From assembly GCF_905201705.1 (NCBI RefSeq), contig NZ_CAJKOX010000019.1, positions 9,267 through 73,266 on the forward strand: 64,000 nucleotides of DNA, read 5' to 3'. Made by a program: the position numbers and the translations under genes. Source of the DNA: an uncultured Marvinbryantia sp. GTDB taxonomy: Bacteria; Bacillota; Clostridia; Lachnospirales; Lachnospiraceae. A model generated the notes under the pieces. That model did no database searches. It was given only the letters and a program-made list of their open reading frames with translations, and was not told the DNA's origin. Shown here piece by piece: positions 36,808 through 44,610 of the stretch; the first letter of the stretch is position 1, and each line of letters starts with the position of its first letter.

Positions 36808-37905
36808 ATGTATTGGGAGATGGACCAAAGCGGTCATGAAAAAGATTTAAAATGTATCAGTGATTATCTGCTTTCTTTTTTTGCCTTTGCAGCAGGAACG
36901 GCAAGCACGTCGTTTGTCAAAACGGAATGGCTTGCGTTTGCCGGGGCAGACGGCAAATGGCTGTATGAGCTTTATGAAAAGGATGCGGCAAATGGAGCTG
37001 CGATGCGGCAGGCGATCCGGCAGTTATTCAGACTGCCGGTCAGCGAGCGGCAAAAAATATACAGGGCAATTGCGCACGACATGACGTTTGAACAGAATCG
37101 AACGGTGGCATTTGAATTTCAGAGCATCGAGCCGCACCTGAAGAGTGAACAGTGCAAAATCATCAAAGACTTTTTTCTGTATTTTTATGAGGTGGCGCTG
37201 TGTTCCGCACACATTCAGTTAAGCGGACTGAGCAGACATTCCCTTAACCGTGAAGGGCTTACAAAGATATTTTTTGCAGGAAAAAACCGGAGCCTGCTGC
37301 AGAATTGTCCGATCTGCCTGCAGACGGTTACAAACAGTGAGCGCGAGGAGGATGCGGAACATTATTTTGGGAAAGCAGACGTGCCGTGTCTCGCGCTGCA
37401 TCCGTATAATCTGTATTTTTCCTGTAAGTCCTGCAATCAGAGGTATAAGGGCAGTAAAAGCCCGCTGAAGAACGGACCGGATCTTCGCAAAGTGTTTTTG
37501 CCGTATCTGGATGTGGTTAAGCAAAAAACAAAGCTGGAATTTTATCATGAAGAAAAACAGGATGGGCTGCGGATCCGGCCTGCGAATGTAGCGGAGCCTT
37601 ATATCTTCGAGAAAATTGAGGCGTTTGATCAGCTTTTTAAGCTGGAAGAACGGTGGTCCGGAATGCTGAAGCGGTATTATCTGACTTTGCAGAAGGATTA
37701 CGAAGGGGAGTCGTTTGAAACGACGGACGATCTGAAAGTATTGATGAAGGCGGATATAAAAAGGGCAAAGCGCAAATGCTCCGTGCGGCCGGAGCAGTAT
37801 CTGGAAACGAAGTATCAGGAGTGGATCAGCGACAGGCAGCTAAAAGCCTTTTATTCAGAATTAAAACATCGCGGGCGGAAAGCGGTTACAGATACGGAAG
37901 CCTGA
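36808..37905 (+). CDS. HNH endonuclease-like protein (PtuB-like)
   Basis: A 365-residue protein. Zinc-binding CPIC (near residue 167) and CKSC (near 205) flank DAEHYFGK and HPYNLYFSC, giving the HNH His and Asn; this layout is that of HNH nucleases paired with ATPases in Septu and some retrons. Predicted to cut nucleic acid when released or triggered by the ATPase. It begins four bases after the ATPase stop and ends the operon 117 bp before tRNA-Glu. The first 150 residues are helical and not recognised. Confidence 0.75.
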   Translation: MYWEMDQSGHEKDLKCISDYLLSFFAFAAGTASTSFVKTEWLAFAGADGKWLYELYEKDAANGAAMRQAIRQLFRLPVSERQKIYRAIAHDMTFEQNRTVAFEFQSIEPHLKSEQCKIIKDFFLYFYEVALCSAHIQLSGLSRHSLNREGLTKIFFAGKNRSLLQNCPICLQTVTNSEREEDAEHYFGKADVPCLALHPYNLYFSCKSCNQRYKGSKSPLKNGPDLRKVFLPYLDVVKQKTKLEFYHEEKQDGLRIRPANVAEPYIFEKIEAFDQLFKLEERWSGMLKRYYLTLQKDYEGESFETTDDLKVLMKADIKRAKRKCSVRPEQYLETKYQEWISDRQLKAFYSELKHRGRKAVTDTEA

Positions 37906-37982
37906 AAATACGCGGAATTTTGCCGCCTGGAACCAACGAAAAAAAGTCGAAAAAAATTTTTGAAAAAAATTTAAAAAAACAC

Positions 37983-38011
37983 TTGCATTTTAGAAAAAAG
38001 TGTTGTAATAT
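37983..38011 (+). promoter_or_regulatory. Promoter of tRNA-Glu
   Basis: TTGCAT (37983-37988), a 17-bp spacer and TAATAT (38006-38011). The tRNA starts 11 bases further on. Confidence 0.75.
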
Positions 38012-38021
38012 ATCGAAGTAC

Positions 38022-38093
38022 GGTTCGTTGGTCAAGCGGTTAAGACGCCGCCCTCTCACGGCGGAAACAGGGGTTCGATTCCCCTACGAACTG
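38022..38093 (+). tRNA. tRNA-Glu (anticodon CTC)
   Basis: A 72-nt cloverleaf. The acceptor stem GGTTCGT pairs with ACGAACT (G-U at the base). The D arm contains GGTCAAGCGGTTAAGAC. The anticodon stem CCGCC/GGCGG closes loop CTCTCAC with anticodon CTC. The T arm is AGGGGTTCGATTCCCCT, the discriminator base is G, and CCA is not encoded. It closes the variable region. Confidence 0.95.
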
Positions 38094-38097
38094 CTGA

Positions 38098-38150
38098 GAA
38101 AAGCTTCGGGAAACGCAAAGTTGTGCGGATTTTCGAAGCTTTTTTATTTT
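38098..38150 (+). terminator. Terminator after tRNA-Glu
   Basis: Stem GAAAAGCTTCG (38098-38108) with CGAAGCTTTTT (38134-38144), then a T-rich tail. Confidence 0.8.
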
Positions 38151-38306
38151 CTGCAAATTAAAAGGTAATCAGACATATCTTCGTATTTCCTGACAATAAA
38201 AGTATACACTATTGACAAAACATATACGGGGCAAACGACAGGGGATATTGTCCTGCTAACTAATTTTATGGTTGCTGCGGCAGAGGGAATGCGCAAGGCG
38301 CGCCCC

Positions 38307-39599
38307 TCACACCACCGGCAGTAAAAGGGTAAACACCGCGCCGCCCTCCGGCGCGTCGGTGACGGTCAGCTTCCCGTGGTGCAGCAGGACGATCTCGCGC
38401 GCGATGCACAGGCCAAGCCCGAAGTGGTCGCGGCTGCTGCGCGCGTCGTCGACACGGTAGAAGCGGTCGAAGATTTTTTCCTTCTGGTCGTCGGGGATGC
38501 CGGGACCGTTGTCGGCAACCGAGACGGCGAAATATTTATCCAGGGCTTCTGCACACAGGCGGACGGTTCCGCCTGCCGGGGTATAAGAGAAAGCATTGTC
38601 TATGAGGATCGAGAGCGTCTGCCCGATCCTTTCTTTATCGCAGAGGCAGGGCGCGAGCGCTTCTTCGGGAAGCAAAATCTGCAGGTGCAGCTTCCGCTCG
38701 CGCGCCGCCGGTTCGTACTTTTCGTAGGTTTCCAGAAGAAGGGTGTCAAGCTCTGTGCGGGAGGGCTGGATGCGCCAGGTTTTATTGTCGGAGCTGGCGA
38801 GCAGCAGCATATCGTCTATGAGGTGCGCCATCCGCTGTCCCTCCGATTCCATGGAGTCGAAGAAGCGCGGCTGTTCCCTAGGTGCGGCTGTGCGGGCGGC
38901 GGACAGCGAGGAGAGGATGACCGCCAGCGGCGAGCGCAGCTCATGCGAGGCGCTTGCGATAAACTGGATCTGCCGGCGCCTGTTTTCTTCGATCGGGCGC
39001 AGCATCCGCGCGATAAAGAACCACGCGAGAACAGAAAGTATCAGCCAGGCGGCTGCGCTCCCGGCGCCGAAAAACAGGCGCTGCGGCATGAGCTGCGCTG
39101 CGGACAGGGACGCCGGGCACAGAATGATGATGTCGAGAAGCCCGTTTTTGCGCGGCATCAGCGCTGCCATCACATAGTATTTCACGTGATCGTCCGTCGT
39201 CACCGGAAAGGCTTCGTACTGATAGAGTACGCTGGAGCGGCGGAAGGTTTCCGGGTCCAGCCCGTATTCAGAGGCGGCTTTCGCACGTGCGAGCGCAAGA
39301 AGTCCCCTGCTTGCCTCGTGCGAGCGCAGCGTGTTGTAAAAAAGCGGCGAGCCGTTGTCCTGAATGTCGATCATGATCCCGTAGTTGTGCTCCATCTGGG
39401 CGAGCCATGTGTGGGAGAGCGTCTGCTGGCTGTCGATATAGCTTAAAATGCTGCTGGCATTACTGCAAAACACCGATTCCTTCTGGCTGCCAAGGCTCCT
39501 TTCGGAGACGGCAAGACAGATAATAGTCATGATCAGCAGGATCACGCCCATCGTCAGTGAGCAGAAAAAGGTGAGACGTACCTGTACTTTTTTAAACAT
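38307..39599 (-). CDS. Sensor histidine kinase
   Basis: A 430-residue membrane kinase. One membrane segment lies near residues 10-30 and a second near 180-200, with an extracytoplasmic sensor domain of about 150 residues between. The H box is ASHELRSPLAVIL; the N box is LIDNAFSYT; DNGPGIP and FGLGLCIA are the G boxes. It overlaps its response regulator by eight bases. Divergence from the solute-binding lipoprotein operon suggests it senses that operon's substrate or a related envelope signal. Confidence 0.9.
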   Translation of the reverse strand: MFKKVQVRLTFFCSLTMGVILLIMTIICLAVSERSLGSQKESVFCSNASSILSYIDSQQTLSHTWLAQMEHNYGIMIDIQDNGSPLFYNTLRSHEASRGLLALARAKAASEYGLDPETFRRSSVLYQYEAFPVTTDDHVKYYVMAALMPRKNGLLDIIILCPASLSAAQLMPQRLFFGAGSAAAWLILSVLAWFFIARMLRPIEENRRRQIQFIASASHELRSPLAVILSSLSAARTAAPREQPRFFDSMESEGQRMAHLIDDMLLLASSDNKTWRIQPSRTELDTLLLETYEKYEPAARERKLHLQILLPEEALAPCLCDKERIGQTLSILIDNAFSYTPAGGTVRLCAEALDKYFAVSVADNGPGIPDDQKEKIFDRFYRVDDARSSRDHFGLGLCIAREIVLLHHGKLTVTDAPEGGAVFTLLLPVV

Positions 39600-40272
39600 T
39601 GCTTTCCTCCAGACGGTAGCCGACGCCGCGGACGGCTTTGATATTTAAGGTGCTTTTCAGCGATTTCAGCCTGCGGCGCAGAAAATAAATGTAGTTGTCG
39701 AGATTTCCGTCCTCAACCTCCGCGTCCGGTCCCCATACGCGCGTCAGGATCAGCAGGCGGGGGAGCGTCTGGGCAGGATTGCGCAGAAACAGCTCTGTCA
39801 GATCGCCCTCGCGCCGGGAGAGGGAGCAGGAGCCGGCCGGTCCGGTCAGCGTTTTCTGGGCGCTGTCATAGCTGAGGTCTCCGTAGGAAAGGAGATGCTC
39901 GTCCGTCCACATGATCGGGCGGCGCAGAGACGAGCGGATGCGCGCCGTCAGCTCCTCAAAGGCGAATGGTTTTACAATGTAATCGTCCGCGCCCATGTCC
40001 AGTCCTTCCACGCGGTCGGAAAGTCCGCCGAGCGCCGTCAGCAGGATAACAGGCGTGCGCACTCCGGAAATGCGGGCATTTCTGAGCACCGATATGCCGT
40101 CCATGCCTGGCAGCATCCGGTCAAGGAGCACGCAGTCGTGCGCGCGCTCCTTCATCAGAAACAGTCCCTCCTCGCCGTCGTGGCAGACATCGACGCTGTA
40201 GCCCTGCTTTTCCAGTTGAAACTTCACAGAGGCACATAATTTTTTGTCATCTTCAATCATCAAAATACGCAT
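39592..40272 (-). CDS. OmpR-family response regulator
   Basis: A 226-residue regulator. The receiver domain has acidic EDD, phospho-acceptor Asp in CVLLDRMLPGMDG and Lys in IVKPFAF. The C-terminal winged helix ends RRLKSLKSTLNIKAVRGVGY, as in OmpR/PhoB. Its start is preceded by GGAGG on the minus strand. A symmetric box array 38 bp upstream (40310-40361) is the obvious binding site, implying control of itself and of the divergent transport operon. Confidence 0.92.
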   Translation of the reverse strand: MRILMIEDDKKLCASVKFQLEKQGYSVDVCHDGEEGLFLMKERAHDCVLLDRMLPGMDGISVLRNARISGVRTPVILLTALGGLSDRVEGLDMGADDYIVKPFAFEELTARIRSSLRRPIMWTDEHLLSYGDLSYDSAQKTLTGPAGSCSLSRREGDLTELFLRNPAQTLPRLLILTRVWGPDAEVEDGNLDNYIYFLRRRLKSLKSTLNIKAVRGVGYRLEESNV

Positions 40273-40309
40273 ATCTTTTTTCCTCCACAGATTTATGATA
40301 TCACAGAAA

Positions 40310-40361
40310 TCTCTAAAGATACTCTAAAAAATTTCCTGTATTTTTAGAGGATGCTTAGAGA
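40310..40361. promoter_or_regulatory. Perfect dyad of response-regulator-like boxes
   Basis: TCTCTAA (40310-40316) and CTCTAAAAA (40322-40330) are mirrored exactly by TTTTTAGAG (40341-40349) and TTAGAGA (40355-40361), centred at 40335.5. Each side holds two CTCTAAA-like boxes 11 bp apart, the spacing of OmpR-type sites. It lies between the two divergent operons. Confidence 0.7.
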
Positions 40362-40446
40362 ATCGTCTGTTAAGCTTTTTGCGTAACGAAATTGCGGGCA
40401 GGTCTTTTGCGCTGCCTGTGCAGTAAAAAAACGGAGGGGAATGCTT

Positions 40447-42888
40447 ATGAGACGAAATAGAAAAGGAAGGCTTGCCGCAGTGCTTGCGGCGGCAGTGCTT
40501 GCGGCAGGCATCGGCGGCTGCGGAAAGGATGGCAATACGCAGGATACGCAGGGCGCTGCGGCGGGCGGTACGGAGGTGTCAGCATCCGGCGGGACAGTCG
40601 GGGATTCAGAGAGTGCCGGAAGCCAGACTGCCCAGGCGCAGAGCGTTTCGGCGGAGGACAGCGCCGCGATGGGGCGCTACATGGAGAGTGAGATCGCTCT
40701 GCCGGAGGGAATCATGCGCATCCTTGATATAAGGGAGATGGAGGACGGGACGCTGCGCCTTGCTGCGGGCGGCTCCGAAAGTATGATCTGGGATTCGAAG
40801 GACGGCGGCGCAGCCTGGGAGCAGAAGGGAAATATAGAGGAAGCGCTGGAGCTGGAGGAAGGGACAAGTGTTTATGACGCCAGGATCTCACCGGACGGAA
40901 GCGTGTTAGCATACTGGTATGAGGATGAAGAAAACGGGGAAGAGTATTCTGTCGGCACGCTGTGCTTTGGCAAGATTCTGCCGGACGGGACAGCGAAGCG
41001 GATCACCCTGGCGGTTCCTGAGATGGAGGCGGACAGCCCTTATGGCAGCATGGTCAACCAGATGGCATACATGGAAAGCGGAAAAATCCTTGTAAGCATG
41101 ATCGGCATGGAACCGTTTTACCTGCTGGATGATGAGAGCGGGGAACTTCTGGAGACGCTGAATGAAGAGGAGGCGTACTGTGAATATTCCCAGACAGGCG
41201 CCGGAAAGATTTTTCTGTTCAGCGGAAGCGACGGCGTGACGGTTCTGGATTATGCCTCCGGAAAGGAGAGCACGGAGGATGAGGTGCTGAAGGAGACGCT
41301 GGAGGCGAACAGCGCAAATCTGACGCGGACAAGCACGTCAAGCAGCCCGGTCGTCATGTGCGGCGGGAACGAGGAAGGCACGCTGTATTTTGCAAACGAT
41401 GAGGGAATGTACCGCTACAGCGCGGGCGGCTCGGTGGTGGAGCAGATCGCGGACGGAAAGCTCAATTCGCTGGCGAAGCCGAGCGTAAGCCTGTGCAGTA
41501 TGCTTGTTTTAAATGACGGTTCTGTTTTACTGTCTGTGCTGGACGACGGAAACCCGAAGCTTCTGCGTTTTGCGTATGACGGGAGCGTGCCGGCGGTGCC
41601 GGATACGGAAATTAAAGTGTATGCGCTGGAAAATAATACGGCGGTGCAGCAGGCGATCTCCATGTTCCAGACGCAGAATCCGAAGTATTACGTGGATCTG
41701 GAAATCGGCATGTCGGGCGACGATGCGGTGACGGCTTCCGACGCCCTGCGCACCTTAAATACGGAGATCATGGCTGGCAACGGACCGGATGTGCTGATCC
41801 TGGACGGGATGCCGATGGAATCCTATATAGAAAAGGGTGTGCTGAAGGATATCAGCGGTATTTACAATGAGGTTTTAAACAGTGACGGGCTGCAGGAGAA
41901 TGTGGCCGGAATCTACCAGGAGGAAGGGGCGGTCTATGCGGTTCCGAGCCGCTTTAAGGTGCCGGTGCTGATCGGCGATGCCGAAACGATCGCGCAGATC
42001 GGAGATCTGGAGAGTCTTGGAAGCACGGCCAAGCAGCTCCGCGCCGCCGACGATGAGGTGAAATCCATTCTGCAGGTAAGCGACGTTTACTGGCTGCAGA
42101 ATATTTTCTACGGAGCATACTCGCCGCTTATGCTGGCGGAGGACGGCGCCGTGGATACGCAGATGCTGACCGGCTATATGACGGTGCTGAAAACGCTGTT
42201 TGATTTAAATCATTACGGGGAAGAAGAACTGGAGTTCCGCATGATGACGGACAATGGTGATGATTATGATTTTTCGCTTTATATCTCCACACAGGGGCTG
42301 GTACAGGAGACGGAAAAGCTTCAGCTTATGAATCTCGGCTCCGGGAACGGGCTGGCGGGTGTGACGTCAATTATGGGATTGAATTCCGATATTGATTACC
42401 GGCTGGCTCCGGTGAGCGGAAAAAAGGTATTTATTCCGGCTACGATCGTGGGCGTGTCGGCAAAGAGCAGCCAGACGGAGGGCGCGGAGGAATTCGTGAA
42501 GTTTATGCTGTCTGAGACGGCGCAGTCCGTCAACCAGGAGAGCGGCTTCCCGGTGAATAAGAAGGCGCTGGATACGGAGCTTTTTGCAGAAAAGCTGGCA
42601 AAGGGGGAGCTTTCTGAGGACGAACGCATTATTATGAGCGGCGGTTCCTCGTGGCTGGATGAGGATGGCGTCTACCAGGAATTCAGCTTTGATACGCTGG
42701 TGCCCGCACAGGAGCAGATCGACTATTTCAAAGAGCTGATCGACAGCCTGGACACGCCGTCCCTCACCGACGCGGTGATGAAGGAGCTGATTGCGGAGCA
42801 GGCGGGAAAATGCATTACGGGAGAAATCACCGCGGAGGAAGCGGTGAATACCGTCAGCCAGAAAATGGACCTGTATCTGGCGGAGTAG
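40447..42888 (+). CDS. Extracellular solute-binding lipoprotein with extra N-terminal domain
   Basis: About 813 residues. A signal peptide ends in lipobox AGIGGC, so Cys near residue 21 is lipidated. Residues about 80-390 have propeller-like repeats (SMIWDSKDGGAAWEQ, ARISPDGSVLAYW). Residues about 395-800 form a family-1 solute-binding domain (NTAVQQAISMFQTQNP, NGPDVLILDGMPMESY, VNQESGFPVNKKALD). Usual binding proteins are about 450 residues, so the N-terminal propeller is an unusual addition. ATG 40447 has GGAGG nine bases upstream. It heads a five-gene operon whose permeases are sugar-type. Confidence 0.85.
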   Translation: MRRNRKGRLAAVLAAAVLAAGIGGCGKDGNTQDTQGAAAGGTEVSASGGTVGDSESAGSQTAQAQSVSAEDSAAMGRYMESEIALPEGIMRILDIREMEDGTLRLAAGGSESMIWDSKDGGAAWEQKGNIEEALELEEGTSVYDARISPDGSVLAYWYEDEENGEEYSVGTLCFGKILPDGTAKRITLAVPEMEADSPYGSMVNQMAYMESGKILVSMIGMEPFYLLDDESGELLETLNEEEAYCEYSQTGAGKIFLFSGSDGVTVLDYASGKESTEDEVLKETLEANSANLTRTSTSSSPVVMCGGNEEGTLYFANDEGMYRYSAGGSVVEQIADGKLNSLAKPSVSLCSMLVLNDGSVLLSVLDDGNPKLLRFAYDGSVPAVPDTEIKVYALENNTAVQQAISMFQTQNPKYYVDLEIGMSGDDAVTASDALRTLNTEIMAGNGPDVLILDGMPMESYIEKGVLKDISGIYNEVLNSDGLQENVAGIYQEEGAVYAVPSRFKVPVLIGDAETIAQIGDLESLGSTAKQLRAADDEVKSILQVSDVYWLQNIFYGAYSPLMLAEDGAVDTQMLTGYMTVLKTLFDLNHYGEEELEFRMMTDNGDDYDFSLYISTQGLVQETEKLQLMNLGSGNGLAGVTSIMGLNSDIDYRLAPVSGKKVFIPATIVGVSAKSSQTEGAEEFVKFMLSETAQSVNQESGFPVNKKALDTELFAEKLAKGELSEDERIIMSGGSSWLDEDGVYQEFSFDTLVPAQEQIDYFKELIDSLDTPSLTDAVMKELIAEQAGKCITGEITAEEAVNTVSQKMDLYLAE

Positions 42889-42891
42889 GCG

Positions 42892-43752
42892 GTGCGTATG
42901 ATAAGGGGCGTATCCGGACGGCGCAGGCAGTGGGAGGGAGTTTTCTTTATCCTTCCCAGCCTTGCCGGGGTGACCGCGTTTATTCTGGTGCCGTTTCTGG
43001 ACGTTGTAAGGCGCTCGTTTACGGAAGTGATGAGCGGAAAATTTGCCGGGCTTAAGAATTACCGGACGATCTTTTCCAACAGCGCTTTTTTGCAGGCGGC
43101 GGGAAATACCATTCGCTTCACCGTGGTGTGCATTCCGCTCCTGCTGCTTATCTCACTGGCTGCGGCGGTGATGCTTAAGCGGCAGAAGCGGTTCGGCAGC
43201 TTTTTAAAAAGTATGTATCTGATGCCGATGGCGATCCCGGTGGCGTCGGTGGTGCTTCTGTGGAGGCTGCTGTTTGCCAGGAGCGGCATGTTAAACGGGC
43301 TTTTGTCCGTTTTCGGCGTGGGGGCGATCGACTGGATGAATTTGGACTATGCGTTCGGGGTGCTGGTGTTCAGCTATATCTGGAAGAATCTCGGCTACGA
43401 TGTGATTCTCTGGCTTGCGGGGCTTTCCGGCATTCCGGAGAGCATTTACGAGGCGGCGCGGGTAGACGGCGCAGGCGAGTGGCGCTGCTTTGTCAGCATT
43501 ACGATGCCGAACCTGCTGTCTTCGCTTTATACGATCGCCGTGCTGTCCTTTCTGAATTCGTTTAAGGTGTTCCGCGAGGCGTACCTGGTGGCGGGCGATT
43601 ACCCGCACGGGAGCATTTATATGATGCAGCATGTGTTTAACAACTGGTTCCGGGAATTGTCTATCGATAAAATGTCGGCGGGCGCGGTGGTGAACGCCGC
43701 GGTGATCCTTGCGCTGGTGCTTTTGCTGCAGCGCGCATGGGAGAAGGAGTGA
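42892..43752 (+). CDS. Sugar-type ABC transporter permease (MalF-like)
   Basis: A 286-residue membrane protein with six predicted spans. The ATPase-coupling EAA loop is EAARVDGAGEWRCFVSITMP. Family 1 carbohydrate permeases share this layout. It begins at GTG 42892, three bases after the binding-protein stop; ATG 42898 is an alternative. No ATP-binding subunit is encoded in the operon, so a shared MsmK-type ATPase elsewhere is likely. Confidence 0.88.
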   Translation: MRMIRGVSGRRRQWEGVFFILPSLAGVTAFILVPFLDVVRRSFTEVMSGKFAGLKNYRTIFSNSAFLQAAGNTIRFTVVCIPLLLLISLAAAVMLKRQKRFGSFLKSMYLMPMAIPVASVVLLWRLLFARSGMLNGLLSVFGVGAIDWMNLDYAFGVLVFSYIWKNLGYDVILWLAGLSGIPESIYEAARVDGAGEWRCFVSITMPNLLSSLYTIAVLSFLNSFKVFREAYLVAGDYPHGSIYMMQHVFNNWFRELSIDKMSAGAVVNAAVILALVLLLQRAWEKE

Positions 43753-43753
43753 G

Positions 43754-44599
43754 ATGCGGATGAAGAACAAATTGATCCTGCTTCCGCTGATTTTGCTGGC
43801 TGCAGTCTGCTGTTACCCGGTGCTCTTTCTTCTGACGGGCGCGCTGATGGACAGTGCGGAGCTGAAGGAACGACTGGGACCGGTGCTCGGAAGCAGCGAA
43901 GGCTTCGTTGGCTGGGCGCTGCTTCCGCAGTACCCGACGCTGCAGAATTACGTGGAGCTGCTTTTGGATACCCCGGAATTTTTTGTGATGTTCTGGAATT
44001 CGGTCAAGCTGACGGCGGGCGTGCTTACAGGGCAGCTTCTGATCGGGGTTCCGGCGGCGTGGGGATTTGCCAGGTTTGATTTTCCGTTTCGGAAGCCGCT
44101 TTATACCCTGTACATTATTTTGATGATGATGCCGTTCCAGGTGCGGATGCTCTCGGATTATCTGGTTCTGGATAAACTGAAGCTTCTGGATACGCACCTT
44201 GGGATCATTCTTCCGGCGGTGTTTTCGACCTTTCCGGTGTTTATCATGTACCGGTTTTTCCGGGGGATCCCGGAGGCAATCATTGAGTCGGCGAAACTGG
44301 ATGGTGCAGGCAGTCTGCAAATCTTTCTGTATATCGGGCTTCCGCTGGGTTCGGGCGGCATCATATCCGCACTGGTGCTGAATTTCCTGGAATACTGGAA
44401 TCTGATCGAGCAGCCGCTGACATTTTTAAAGGATAAGACGCTGTGGCCGCTGCCGCTGTTTCTGCCGAACATCGGGCTTGAGAAGGCGGGGATCGCCTTT
44501 GTAAGCTCGGTTGTCACATTAATCCCGGCAGTGTTTGTTTTTCTGCTCGGGCAGGATTATCTGGAGCAGGGCATCGCGGCGTCTGCGGTGAAGGAATAG
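43754..44599 (+). CDS. Sugar-type ABC transporter permease (MalG-like)
   Basis: About 281 residues and six predicted spans. ESAKLDGAGSLQIFLYIGLP is its EAA loop, contacting the ATPase. It forms a heterodimer with the preceding permease, by family precedent. ATG 43754 is preceded by GAAGGAG and follows the previous stop by one base. Confidence 0.88.
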   Translation: MRMKNKLILLPLILLAAVCCYPVLFLLTGALMDSAELKERLGPVLGSSEGFVGWALLPQYPTLQNYVELLLDTPEFFVMFWNSVKLTAGVLTGQLLIGVPAAWGFARFDFPFRKPLYTLYIILMMMPFQVRMLSDYLVLDKLKLLDTHLGIILPAVFSTFPVFIMYRFFRGIPEAIIESAKLDGAGSLQIFLYIGLPLGSGGIISALVLNFLEYWNLIEQPLTFLKDKTLWPLPLFLPNIGLEKAGIAFVSSVVTLIPAVFVFLLGQDYLEQGIAASAVKE

Positions 44600-44610
44600 A
44601 GGAGGGCAAT

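Noticed and set aside
38376..39446. Long plus-strand ORF of 356 codons
   Set aside because: It is antisense to the histidine kinase, whose motifs are all intact; the GC-rich opposite frame is open by chance.
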